Shown here piece by piece: positions 1-7,378 of a stretch of 22,270 bases of DNA. Numbering within the stretch: the stretch's first letter is position 1; each line of letters opens with the position of its first letter. The notes beneath the pieces were generated by a model. The model searched no databases. It saw only the letters and a list, made by a program, of their open reading frames with translations, and was not told the origin of the DNA. The stretch is from Humitalea sp038249305 (GTDB lineage Bacteria > Pseudomonadota > Alphaproteobacteria > Acetobacterales > Acetobacteraceae): positions 1 to 22,270 of the forward strand of contig JBBRWI010000034.1 of the NCBI GenBank assembly GCA_038249305.1, read 5' to 3'. Position numbers and translations under genes: made by a program.

Positions 1-939
1 GATCGCGCGCGCGCCCTGGCCTTCGGGCACCAGGCCCATCGCTTCGTATTCGATCAACTCGGCGATGGTGAAGCAGTCGTGGGTTTCGACCAGGTCCAGG
101 TCGGCGATGGAGGTCCCGGCCGCGGCATGGGCCGCCGCCCAGGCCCGTGCGCAGCCCTCGAAGCGGATGATGTCGCGGGCGGAGATCGGCAGGAAATCAT
201 TGACCTGCACGGCGGCCCGCACGCGCACGGACTTGGCCAGGGCCGCGGCGGTATCGGCATCGGCCAGCACCAGGGCGGCCGCGCCATCCGAGACCAGCGA
301 ACAATCGGTGCGCTTCAGCGGCCCCGCGACCATGGGGTTCTTCGCACTCTCGGTGCGGCAGAAATCATAGCCCAGGTCGCGCCGCATCTGGGCAAAAGGG
401 TTGTCCACGCCGTTGCGGTGGTTTTTGGCGGCGATCGCGGCCAGCGCGTCTGACTGGTCGCCATGACGCTGGAAATAGGCCTCGGCGATGCGCCCAAAGA
501 CGCCGGCGAAACCGTTCGGGATCTGCCCTTCTTCCCGCCGGTAGGCGCAGCCGAGCAGGATGTCGCCGACCGCCGCCCCCGGCACCGCGGTCATCTTTTC
601 CGCCCCCACCACCAGCGCCAGGCGCCCGCGCCCCGCTGCCAGCCAGTCCAGCGCGCCATGGATCGCGGCCGATCCGGTGGCGCAGGCGTTCTCGTGGCGG
701 CTGGCCCGGGCCCAGCGTAGGTCGGGCACGGATTGCATGGTCAGGGAGGCGGGAAAGTCCTGCTTCTGGAAGCCGCCGTTGAAGAGGCCGACAAAAACCC
801 CGCCGATATCGGCCGGGGCGACCCCTGCATCATCGATGGCGGCGCGGCTGACATCGGCGATCAAGGCCTCGATATCCGGCAGGTCGTCGCGCTTGCCAAA
901 GGCCGAATGGGCCCAGCCGACGATGCAGGGCGCCGTCAC
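1..939 (-). CDS. Thiolase-family acyl-CoA acyltransferase (C-terminus cut by window edge)
   Basis: This is the N-terminal 313 residues of a thiolase-superfamily protein resembling the acetyl-CoA acetyltransferase/SCP-x group, which forms or cleaves beta-ketoacyl-CoA in the cytoplasm. I translated it from the reverse strand. The nucleophile is Cys86 in NACATGS, and ETHDCFTIAEL (His near residue 287) is the usual SCP-x-like histidine block. The family is about 390 residues long, so roughly 75 residues, including the second active-site cysteine region, lie beyond position 1. The start is GTG at 939-937. It overlaps the TGA stop of the upstream lyase gene (GTGA), so the two are probably translationally coupled. 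The enzyme class is clear but the substrate cannot be read from the sequence. A methylcitrate-cycle lyase upstream suggests short- or branched-chain acyl-CoA metabolism. Confidence 0.85.
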   Translation of the reverse strand, partial: MTAPCIVGWAHSAFGKRDDLPDIEALIADVSRAAIDDAGVAPADIGGVFVGLFNGGFQKQDFPASLTMQSVPDLRWARASRHENACATGSAAIHGALDWLAAGRGRLALVVGAEKMTAVPGAAVGDILLGCAYRREEGQIPNGFAGVFGRIAEAYFQRHGDQSDALAAIAAKNHRNGVDNPFAQMRRDLGYDFCRTESAKNPMVAGPLKRTDCSLVSDGAAALVLADADTAAALAKSVRVRAAVQVNDFLPISARDIIRFEGCARAWAAAHAAAGTSIADLDLVETHDCFTIAELIEYEAMGLVPEGQGARAI

Positions 940-1853
940 TGCGGCATGCCTTCGGGAATGACGGTCTTCACCAGCGAGGCGTCCAGCGCCTCGTACGTAT
1001 GGTAGCCGATGGTTTCGTAGAGCTGGGCGCGGGATTGCATCCGGTCGAGCTGCTTCATCGTGCCGCCGTCGGTCTTGATCGCGGCATAGAGCCGGGCCAT
1101 CGCCTGATTCGCCACCCTCAGGTGGCTGACCGGCCAGATCACGATGCCATAGCCCATCGCCTCGAACTCCTCCGCCGTGAAGAAGGGCGTGCGGCCGAAT
1201 TCGGTCATGTTGGCGAGCAGGGTCACACCGGGCATGCGGGCGGCGAAATCGCGGAACATTTCGGCGGTGTGCAGGGCTTCGGGAAAGATCGCATCGGCGC
1301 CGGCGGCGAGGTAACGCTTCGCGCGGTCCACCGCGGCGTCCATGCCTTCGGAGGCGACGGCATCGGTGCGCGCGATGATATAGAGGTGCCGGCGCGCGCG
1401 GCGGGCGGCGGCGACCTTGGCCGACATGTCCTCGGCGGTGGCGAGCTTCTTGTCGTTCAGGTGGCCGCATTTCTTGGGCAGCAGCTGGTCTTCCAGGTGC
1501 ACGGCCCCTGCGCCCGCTTCCTCAAAGGCGCGAACCATGTGCATGACGTTCAGCGCCTCGCCATAGCCGGTGTCGCCATCGACCAGCATGGGCAGCCCGG
1601 CGGCCCGGGCGACCTGGCGGATGTAGAAGCAGACCTCATCCACGGTGATCATGCCCAGATCGGGCAGCCCCATGGTGGCCGACATCGCGGCGCCGGACAT
1701 GTAGAGCCCATCGAACCCCGCCTGCTTCGCCAGAAGTGCGGCGATGCCGGTATGGGCGCCCGGCAGTTGCAGGATGCCGGGGCGGGCGAGCAGCGCCCGG
1801 AAACGGTCCCCCGCCGGGGCTTCGGGGAGGTCGGCTGCGACGACATAGGGCAT
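936..1853 (-). CDS. prpB: Methylisocitrate lyase-like protein (isocitrate lyase/PEP mutase superfamily)
   Basis: A 305-residue cytoplasmic TIM-barrel lyase. It carries the Mg-binding block VDGDTGYG (residues 91-98), HLEDQ near 119-123, and the loop PKKCGH with catalytic Cys129 as in PrpB and isocitrate lyases. Length and the C-terminal YETIGYHTYEA segment match PrpB, which cleaves 2-methylisocitrate to pyruvate and succinate in propionate breakdown. Related enzymes such as dimethylmalate lyase or carboxyphosphonoenolpyruvate mutase share these motifs, so the exact substrate is inferred. The ATG at 1853-1851 follows an AAAAGGA-type ribosome binding site about 9 nt upstream. The gene overlaps the downstream thiolase by 4 nt. 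No prpC or prpD is visible, so this is not a standard prp operon within the window. Confidence 0.8.
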   Translation of the reverse strand: MPYVVAADLPEAPAGDRFRALLARPGILQLPGAHTGIAALLAKQAGFDGLYMSGAAMSATMGLPDLGMITVDEVCFYIRQVARAAGLPMLVDGDTGYGEALNVMHMVRAFEEAGAGAVHLEDQLLPKKCGHLNDKKLATAEDMSAKVAAARRARRHLYIIARTDAVASEGMDAAVDRAKRYLAAGADAIFPEALHTAEMFRDFAARMPGVTLLANMTEFGRTPFFTAEEFEAMGYGIVIWPVSHLRVANQAMARLYAAIKTDGGTMKQLDRMQSRAQLYETIGYHTYEALDASLVKTVIPEGMPQ

Positions 1854-1868
1854 GGGACGGGTCCTTTT

Positions 1869-1937
1869 GGGTCAGGCGAGGCCTTCGGCTCGGGTCAGGC
1901 GAAGCCTTCGGCCCGGGTCAGGCGACACCTTCGCCGC
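1869..1937. repeat. Three tandem 23-bp imperfect repeats
   Basis: Three consecutive units begin at 1869, 1892 and 1915, each starting GGGTCAGGCGA and continuing with a (A/G)(A/G)CCTTCG(G/C)C-like half. The spacing is exactly 23 bp and the third unit is the most diverged. Each unit contains a short dyad (CGAAG/CTTCG type). The array sits just upstream of the prpB-like start, within its presumed leader or promoter. It could be a repeated regulator site or a slippage-derived repeat; the sequence alone does not decide this. Confidence 0.7.
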
Positions 1938-2109
1938 GCATTTTGCACCGGGCCGGGCGGCAGGGCCAGCATGGGCAGGCGGGCGCGGTGCGTGAGGGCG
2001 GGGGTCAGTGGGCCAGGTCAAGACCAATCGGCCAACGGCCGGCGGTCCGGTGGCCTTGGCCGCACGGCTCCGGTCGGGCAGGTTGGGTGGCCATGGGGCG
2101 CATGTCGGT

Positions 2110-2862
2110 ATGCTGAAGGAATTCCTGCTGCCGCCCGGCAGCCTCATTCTTGTTTGGCTGGCGCTGCTTTTCCTGCTTCGCCGGCGTCCGCGGGCGTGCC
2201 GTGCCTTGTCGCTGCTGGCGATAGGCTGCCTCTATCTGTTCAGCACGCCCTATGTTTCCGTCCTGCTTATCCGGTCCCTGCAATGGTACCCACCGATCGT
2301 GCCAGGCGAGGGGCGGCCCGCTGAAGCGATCATCGTGCTCTCGGCCGGGAGGGATCGGCAGTTGCCGATGTATGGCGGCGATACGGTCGATGCTTTGAGC
2401 CTGGAGCGGGTGCGGTTCGCCGCCCGGTTGCAGCGGGCCTCTCGCCTGCCGCTGATGGTAAGCGGCGGCCCCCCGCCCGTGACGGCGAGCAAGCCAGCGA
2501 TGGCGACGCTGATGGCCGAATCCCTGGCGCAGGATTTCGGTGTCGAAACGCGGTGGCGGGAAGATGCTTCCACGAATACAGCCGAGAATGCGCGCTTTTC
2601 GGCACGGATGCTCGCGGAGGTGCCGATACGAACGGTCTATGTGGTGACCCATGCCTGGCATCTGCCGCGCGCCATGATGGCTTTCCGCGACACCGGGCTT
2701 GAGGCCATTCCCGCGGCGGCGAGCCATGTCGCTTCCGAGGCGTTGACGGCGGCGGCTCTAATCCCGACGGCCCGCGCGCTGTCGGATTCTGCCTATGCCC
2801 TGCATGAATGGATCGGGCTTGGCTGGTATGCCGCAGCCTCTGGGTTCCGCCCGGATCGCTAA
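2110..2862 (+). CDS. YdcF/SanA-family (DUF218) inner-membrane protein
   Basis: A protein of about 250 residues with two N-terminal hydrophobic helices (roughly residues 8-24 and 32-52) followed by a DUF218 domain. The domain is recognisable from AIIVLSAG, VSGG, NTAENARFS and VVTHAWHLPRAMMAF. Family members such as ElyC, SanA and YdcF are envelope proteins linked to peptidoglycan or lipid-carrier metabolism, but their chemistry is poorly defined. The open frame continues upstream to 2008. I prefer the ATG at 2110 because the added 34 residues are Arg/Gly-rich and do not resemble the family N-terminus, whereas MLKEFLLPPGS does. The gene ends with TAA at the border of the palindromic element and converges on the methyltransferase gene. 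Confidence 0.8.
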   Translation: MLKEFLLPPGSLILVWLALLFLLRRRPRACRALSLLAIGCLYLFSTPYVSVLLIRSLQWYPPIVPGEGRPAEAIIVLSAGRDRQLPMYGGDTVDALSLERVRFAARLQRASRLPLMVSGGPPPVTASKPAMATLMAESLAQDFGVETRWREDASTNTAENARFSARMLAEVPIRTVYVVTHAWHLPRAMMAFRDTGLEAIPAAASHVASEALTAAALIPTARALSDSAYALHEWIGLGWYAAASGFRPDR

Positions 2863-2966
2863 AGCAATATCGGATCAGATGGAATCATCTGATCCGATTT
2901 CTTGCTCTAGATTCAACGGCTTCTAGAGCACGAGATCGATCCACTTGGATCGATCTCGTGCTCTAG
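2863..2966. repeat. Composite two-hairpin palindromic element between convergent genes
   Basis: Hairpin 1 has perfect 13-bp arms at 2869-2881 and 2886-2898 around a 4-nt loop, with outer AGCAA/TTGCT complementarity at 2863-2867 and 2902-2906. Hairpin 2 has perfect 20-bp arms at 2923-2942 and 2947-2966 around the 4-nt loop ACTT. The spacer carries TTGCTCTAGATTC-type sequence that echoes the CTAGAGCA ends of hairpin 2. This looks like the dispersed intergenic palindromes found in many alphaproteobacterial genomes. No long U-tract follows, but the position between converging genes would suit a bidirectional terminator. The element overlaps the stop codon of the methyltransferase gene. Confidence 0.85.
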
Positions 2967-3688
2967 GGTGCCTTGCGCACCACGCAAAGAATCCAGCCTT
3001 GCAGCCCGTTCAGTGGCCGGAAACGCTGAAGCAGCTTGCCGTATACACAACCGAGATGGAACAGCGAGGGGCTGAAGCGGAAGTAGGACGGGTATTGGCC
3101 GAGGTGTTGCAGGCTCTGCACGGACAGCCCCGCCCCGGACGAGAGACGGCGAATGGCGCGGCCGGTATTCGATCGGTAATGCGTTGGGAAGACATCTTCT
3201 TCCTCCCGCCCTTCAGTGGCGCGGACGATGCGGCCGTGCAGGGCATTCGGCACAACCCATGAAATCAGGCTGGCGTAGTCCCAGAAATTCGGCGTGAGGA
3301 AGACATATGTCCCGCCCGGTGCCAGGACCCGGCTGATCTCGGCATAGGCGCGGTCAACGTCCTCGATATGTTCCATCACGCTGCGGGAGAAGGCAAGATC
3401 GACGCTGCCATCGGCGATCTGCGTCATCGCGGTCACGTCACCGCGCCAAAGCTCGAGCGCAGGATCCTCGGCGGTGAATTCCACCACATCGATGCCGATA
3501 AGGCGCCCGGCTTGGCCCTTCATGGTGGAAAGCACCGGGGCGCTGCGCCCGCAGCCGATTTCGAGCACGGTGGCATCAGGGCGCAACCTGCCCTGGAGTT
3601 CATTCTTCAGGCGTTCGTAGGGATGGGTGGCGGGCGGGTAGTACCGCTCAATCAGGGGTTGGATCTGCGCATCATAGGCTGGACTCAC
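2963..3688 (-). CDS. Class I SAM-dependent methyltransferase
   Basis: A 241-residue protein with the Rossmann SAM-binding motif I VLEIGCGRSAP (residues about 41-51), the acidic residue after strand 2 (LIGIDVVEF), motif LAFSRSVMEHIEDVD and the post-motif VLAPGGTYVFLTPN. This is the Methyltransf_11/UbiE-like fold. The methyl acceptor cannot be read from the sequence; its neighbours suggest a glycan or lipid. I chose GTG at 3688-3686 because AGGAGA sits 6 nt upstream. A GTG at 3706 would add six Arg-rich residues and place that site inside the gene. The stop TAG at 2965-2963 lies inside the distal arm of the palindromic element, so the present C-terminus was probably set by insertion of that element. 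Confidence 0.82.
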   Translation of the reverse strand: MSPAYDAQIQPLIERYYPPATHPYERLKNELQGRLRPDATVLEIGCGRSAPVLSTMKGQAGRLIGIDVVEFTAEDPALELWRGDVTAMTQIADGSVDLAFSRSVMEHIEDVDRAYAEISRVLAPGGTYVFLTPNFWDYASLISWVVPNALHGRIVRATEGREEEDVFPTHYRSNTGRAIRRLSSGAGLSVQSLQHLGQYPSYFRFSPSLFHLGCVYGKLLQRFRPLNGLQGWILCVVRKAP

Positions 3689-3693
3689 CGCGC

Positions 3694-3700
3694 TTCTCCT
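3694..3700 (-). promoter_or_regulatory. Ribosome binding site that decides the methyltransferase start
   Basis: On the minus strand AGGAGAA lies 6 nt before the GTG at 3688. This is one of the strongest Shine-Dalgarno matches in the window and favours the shorter methyltransferase form over the GTG at 3706. Confidence 0.6.
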
Positions 3701-3957
3701 GCGCACGGCGCCGCGGGTGAAAGCTCCGGAGGGCCGATCCCCTCAGGTGCAAACCGCAAGCGTGCGATGCATATTTTTATGCGATCGGATCAGGCGCGGC
3801 AATGCTCTGGCCGCGGGGACCGGAGAGCAGGCCTGGCGTCAGCCTCTCGTTGCCATTACGGTATGTAGGGATTTCGATCGCGCTTGCCGCGCGGGCTTGC
3901 CGACGTGTAGCAGTCACTTTTTCCGCGGCAGGAACGCCGGGCGGGTTTGGGGGCGTC

Positions 3958-4188
3958 ATGATCGATATTGCGACCATCCTGTTCAGCACCATCATGTGCA
4001 TCTTCGTCTTGGTCCGCGCGGTCCTGCTCGATGCAAGGGTGCCGTGGTTTGATCGGCCGGTGGCGCCCGCCGAGGCCAACGATATCGTCGTGCCGGATGC
4101 GGCGCACGGGTGGCGGCAACGTGCCGCGGTGGTGAGGCAGGCCGGGGCCGACAAGCCACCCGCCAGGCCCGGCCGGCCGGCGCCCTAG
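3958..4188 (+). CDS. Small hypothetical membrane protein upstream of the O-antigen ligase
   Basis: A possible 76-residue protein with one N-terminal hydrophobic helix (MIDIATILFSTIMCIFVLV), then a short polar, Pro/Arg-rich tail. I do not recognise a family. The frame is open upstream to 3802, but ATG 3958 places the hydrophobic helix at the N-terminus behind a G-rich ribosome-binding-like stretch (TTGGGGG). It ends 9 nt before the ligase start, so the two are probably co-transcribed. It may be a small partner of the polymerase. Confidence is moderate because it is short and without known homology. Confidence 0.5.
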   Translation: MIDIATILFSTIMCIFVLVRAVLLDARVPWFDRPVAPAEANDIVVPDAAHGWRQRAAVVRQAGADKPPARPGRPAP

Positions 4189-4197
4189 GCCCGGCCG

Positions 4198-5595
4198 ATG
4201 CTGCGTCCTCTCTGGGTCACCCTGATCTACCTCGCTTTCATCATCCTGGGCGTCGCCGCCCCGTTCGCGTTCAGCCTGGGCTACGTTTGGGTCGATACCT
4301 TCACGCCTCAGAATGTCGTGCAGTCGATCATCACGCAGATACCGGTATCGATGATCATGGCGGTGCTGGCGCTCGGATCCTACTTTATGCTCGATCGACG
4401 GTCGCCGCCGCCGGTTTCCTGGCAGCTTGTCTTGGTCCTCCTGTTCGCGGCCTGGGTGACCATCACCACGGCGGCGTTCGCGGTTGTTCCGGCATCCGCC
4501 TGGGAGAAGTGGGATTGGGCGGTGAAAACGCTTTTGTTCTCGGCCTTCATCCCTTTCATCATCCGCTCGCGCGTCCAGATCGAAGCCTTCCTGCAGATCT
4601 ATGTGTTCTCGCTGGCGGTCCACGTCGTGCCCGTGGGGTTGAAGACCATCCTTAGCGGCGGTGGGTATGGGCGGTCGTTGGGCATCGTCCACGGCAACAG
4701 CGGTATGGCCGAGGGCAGCATGCTGGCCGCCGTCGCGCTGATGATGCTGCCGATCCTCCTCTTCCTTCGCCAGCACACCTTGCTTGTCCCCAAAAATTCC
4801 TGGACCAGCCTGATCTACATCGGCTTCGCGGTGATCACCGTCACCTGCGCCATCGGCACCTACGCGCGCACCGGCATGATCGGCATGGCCGTCGTCGGCA
4901 TCGCCCTGTGGCTGCGCAGCCGGCACAAGCTGCTGTTCGGCGTCATCGGCGTGGGGGCGCTGCTGGGGGTGATGGCGTTCACCACCGACGCTTGGAACAG
5001 CCGTATGTCGACTGTCGCGACCTTCCAGTCCGAAAACTCGGCGTTTGGGCGCGTTTTGATCTGGCGCTGGACGCTCGGCTTCGTGGCCGAGCGCCCGATG
5101 GGCGGTGGCTTCCAAGCCTTCGAAATCAACGAGATTCGCTATCCCAGCCCGCCAGGTTCGGAGCAGCCCGAAATCGTGGAGCGCGGCAGGGCGTTCCACA
5201 GCATCTACTTCGAAATCCTGGGCGAACACGGCTGGCCGGGCCTGGCCCTGTTCTTGGGCCTGGTGTTGACCAGTTTCTTGAATTTCCACCGCGTCGCCCG
5301 TTGGGCCCGCCGCACCGAAGGCATGGAATGGCTCCGCGACCTGGCCTACGCGCTGGAAGTGTCGCTGGTGACGCTCCTGGCCTGCGGAGCCTTCATCGGC
5401 ATCGGGTTCCAGCCGATGCTCTATTACATGTTCGCGCTCTCCACCTGCCTCGCTCACCAGATGCATCGATTGCGCCAAGCCGACACGGTGACACGCCAAG
5501 TTGCAGGAGCGGGCGCGAAGGCGTTGGCCGTGCGGTCACGCGGGCGCGATGGCGGGTCGCTCATCCCGCCGCCGGTCGGCGCGAAGCGGAGTTGA
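4198..5595 (+). CDS. O-antigen ligase-family protein (Wzy_C type, exosortase-associated-like)
   Basis: A 465-residue polytopic inner-membrane protein with about ten hydrophobic helices from residue 8 to about 425. It has a large periplasmic loop near residues 275-340 that ends in GRAFHSIYFEILGEHGWPGL, with His334. That block is typical of the Wzy_C/O-antigen ligase family and very like proteins annotated as putative O-glycosylation ligases of exosortase systems. Such proteins transfer or polymerise lipid-linked glycans in the periplasm. YARTGMIGM in the middle is the usual conserved segment after helix 6. Start ATG 4198 directly follows the small ORF. The C-terminal roughly 35 residues are polar and overlap nothing functional. 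No exosortase gene is seen here, so the glycan acceptor is unknown. Confidence 0.85.
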   Translation: MLRPLWVTLIYLAFIILGVAAPFAFSLGYVWVDTFTPQNVVQSIITQIPVSMIMAVLALGSYFMLDRRSPPPVSWQLVLVLLFAAWVTITTAAFAVVPASAWEKWDWAVKTLLFSAFIPFIIRSRVQIEAFLQIYVFSLAVHVVPVGLKTILSGGGYGRSLGIVHGNSGMAEGSMLAAVALMMLPILLFLRQHTLLVPKNSWTSLIYIGFAVITVTCAIGTYARTGMIGMAVVGIALWLRSRHKLLFGVIGVGALLGVMAFTTDAWNSRMSTVATFQSENSAFGRVLIWRWTLGFVAERPMGGGFQAFEINEIRYPSPPGSEQPEIVERGRAFHSIYFEILGEHGWPGLALFLGLVLTSFLNFHRVARWARRTEGMEWLRDLAYALEVSLVTLLACGAFIGIGFQPMLYYMFALSTCLAHQMHRLRQADTVTRQVAGAGAKALAVRSRGRDGGSLIPPPVGAKRS

Positions 5596-5599
5596 AGCA

Positions 5600-5762
5600 T
5601 CCGGCGTTTGCGGCTGCCGGCTCCCTCAAGCGGCTTCTCGCGGACGTGAAACAGCACCACCCGCCAGGCGGCGATCCCCCGCAGCCCGGTCAGTGCGCGG
5701 ATCGGCTGGACCGTGCTCCAGGCGTCCCCGGTGCCAGGAACGATCGACCCAAACCGCGACAT
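5600..5762 (-). pseudogene. N-terminal remnant of an acyltransferase-3 family protein
   Basis: Reading from ATG 5762-5760 on the minus strand, residues 20-41 read PIRALTGLRGIAAWRVVLFH, the typical first helix of OafA/YrhL-like acyltransferases that O-acetylate surface glycans. His39 is the conserved catalytic histidine. Similarity is lost about five residues later. The frame then runs as Arg/Pro-rich sequence into the 3' end of the convergent ligase gene and stops at 5456-5454. A full family member has about 350-400 residues, so this is a truncated leftover. It lies downstream of the antiporter gene on the same strand. The end coordinate is approximate. Confidence 0.6.
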
Positions 5763-5860
5763 CCGAGTGTCATACCTTCGCAGCCAGGGGCTTTTCACTT
5801 TGCCTCGCGACCGATCCACAACCGGATTCGGCCAGCGAGTGGGGCGGCGATCGCCGGGGA

Positions 5861-7252
5861 TCAGAAAAAAATCACGGTCACCAGCACGAACAAAGGCATC
5901 AGGAACACCGCCGCCCAGCCGACATAGCCGAAAAACGACGGTATCCTGACGCCCGCTTCCTCGACGATCGCCTTGACCATGAAGTTCGGCGCGTTGCCGA
6001 TATAGGAAACCGCCCCCATGAACACCGCACCGCAGGAAATCGCGGCCAGGATCAGCGCCCCCTCCCCCATCAGATAGGCCGCATCCCCGCCCGCGAGGTT
6101 GAAGAACACCAGATACGTCGGCGCGTTGTCCAGGAACGACGACAGGATGCCGGTCAGCCAGAAATACACCCAAGGGATCTTGGCACCCATGGCATCGGTG
6201 GTCAGCGCGACGAGCGGGGCCGCAGCCCCCTCCATCCCGGCCTTCAGGATCGCCAACACTGGCGCCATGCACAGGAAGATCGCGGCGAACAGCTTGGCAA
6301 CCTCGATGATCGCCCCCCAGGCAAAGCCGTTCGCGTCCCGCAGCGCAGCGCTGGTCATACGATAGGACACGAGGGTGACGGCCAAAAAGATGCCCATGGC
6401 GACCAGGCGCTCCAACCCGACTTCCTGGCCGAGCAGGCGCAGTTGGCTGGCCTGCCAGACGCCCTGCATCAGCACGCCCGCGACGATGACACCGAGCAGC
6501 GCGATATTGTGCCAACCCTCGATCCGCAGCGGCTCGACGCGCGCCTCGACCGGGGCGACCGGCTTCTCCTTGGCCCAGGCCCAGGAATCCAGCAGGTAGT
6601 AGACGCCAAGCAGGATCACCGCGCAGACCAGGAATTCGCCGAACAGATGCGTCGTCGGCCAAAAAAACGACACGCCCTGCAAGAAACCAAGATACAGCGG
6701 CGGGTCACCAAGCGGCGTCAGGCTACCGCCGACGTTGCTGACCAGAAAGATGAAAAAGACAAACGTATGGGTCTTGCGCTTGCGGAAGGCATTGGCGCGC
6801 AGCACCGGACGGATCAGCAGCATCGAGGCGCCGGTGGTGCCCATCACACTGGCGACAAGCGTTCCCACCAGCAGCAGCGCGGTGTTGGTGGCCGGCGTGC
6901 CGACCAGGCTGCCCTTGAGCAAGACCCCGCCACCCGTGGTGTAGAGCGCCAGAAGCAGGGTGATGAAGGGCAGGTATTCGGTGATCAACACGTAGCTGAC
7001 CTCGGCCCAGGCTGCCCCCGGCCCAAAGACCGCGGCGAAGGGCACGACGAACAGGGCCGACCAACCGGCTGCGATCTTCCCATAGTGGTGATGCCAGATC
7101 TGCCCGGCAAACAACGGCATCAGCGCGATCGACAGCAACACGCCGGCGAAAGGTAGCCCCCAAAGCAGCGACATGTCGCGCCCATCGGTGGCGGCCGCCA
7201 GCACCGGCAGCGGCAGCATCCCGATGGAAAAACCCGTCAGCACAGACTTCAT
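5861..7252 (-). CDS. NhaD/CitMHS-type ion transporter (putative Na+/H+ antiporter)
   Basis: A 463-residue integral membrane protein with about 12 hydrophobic helices. Family-like landmarks are TTGGGVLLKGSLVGTPATNT, LVSNVGGSLTPLGDPPLYLG in the first half and SSFLDNAPTYLVFFN and AVSYIGNAPNFMVKAI in the second. These repeated Asn-Pro/Gly hairpins belong to the ion transporter superfamily that includes NhaD and citrate carriers, and the protein best resembles the group annotated as sodium:proton antiporter or putative citrate transport. The ATG at 7252 has a G-rich ribosome site (AAGGGGGG) close upstream. It is transcribed divergently from coxG across a 126-bp gap. The transported ion is inferred, not shown. 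Confidence 0.85.
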   Translation of the reverse strand: MKSVLTGFSIGMLPLPVLAAATDGRDMSLLWGLPFAGVLLSIALMPLFAGQIWHHHYGKIAAGWSALFVVPFAAVFGPGAAWAEVSYVLITEYLPFITLLLALYTTGGGVLLKGSLVGTPATNTALLLVGTLVASVMGTTGASMLLIRPVLRANAFRKRKTHTFVFFIFLVSNVGGSLTPLGDPPLYLGFLQGVSFFWPTTHLFGEFLVCAVILLGVYYLLDSWAWAKEKPVAPVEARVEPLRIEGWHNIALLGVIVAGVLMQGVWQASQLRLLGQEVGLERLVAMGIFLAVTLVSYRMTSAALRDANGFAWGAIIEVAKLFAAIFLCMAPVLAILKAGMEGAAAPLVALTTDAMGAKIPWVYFWLTGILSSFLDNAPTYLVFFNLAGGDAAYLMGEGALILAAISCGAVFMGAVSYIGNAPNFMVKAIVEEAGVRIPSFFGYVGWAAVFLMPLFVLVTVIFF

Positions 7253-7378
7253 GATGCCCCCCTTATTTGCCCCTACACGGCTTCGCGGCGCTCGTCACAC
7301 AACGGGGCCACGCCGCCCCCCTTTGCCATTCGCCGCCCCGGACCTAGGTTGCGACATCGCGCTTCTGGAGTCTGAAAC

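Noticed and set aside
1869..1937. Tandem repeats as a CRISPR array
   Set aside because: Units are directly contiguous with no spacers, and no cas genes are present.
2923..2966. Long perfect hairpin as a classic intrinsic terminator
   Set aside because: No T-run follows on either strand, so I list it as a palindromic repeat that may still terminate.
3689..3957. AT-rich spot (GCATATTTTTATGC near 3768-3781) as a promoter between divergent genes
   Set aside because: It stands out in the GC-rich background and a promoter must lie here, but no convincing -35/-10 pair with normal spacing could be fixed.
3856..5499. 547-residue open frame on the minus strand opposite the O-antigen ligase
   Set aside because: Composition is dominated by His, Asp, Glu, Gln and Arg with no fold-like pattern. 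It is the antisense shadow of a GC-rich membrane protein gene.
5501..7156. 551-residue plus-strand open frame opposite the transporter
   Set aside because: Very rich in Arg, Gln, Asp and His. It is the complement of a hydrophobic membrane protein.
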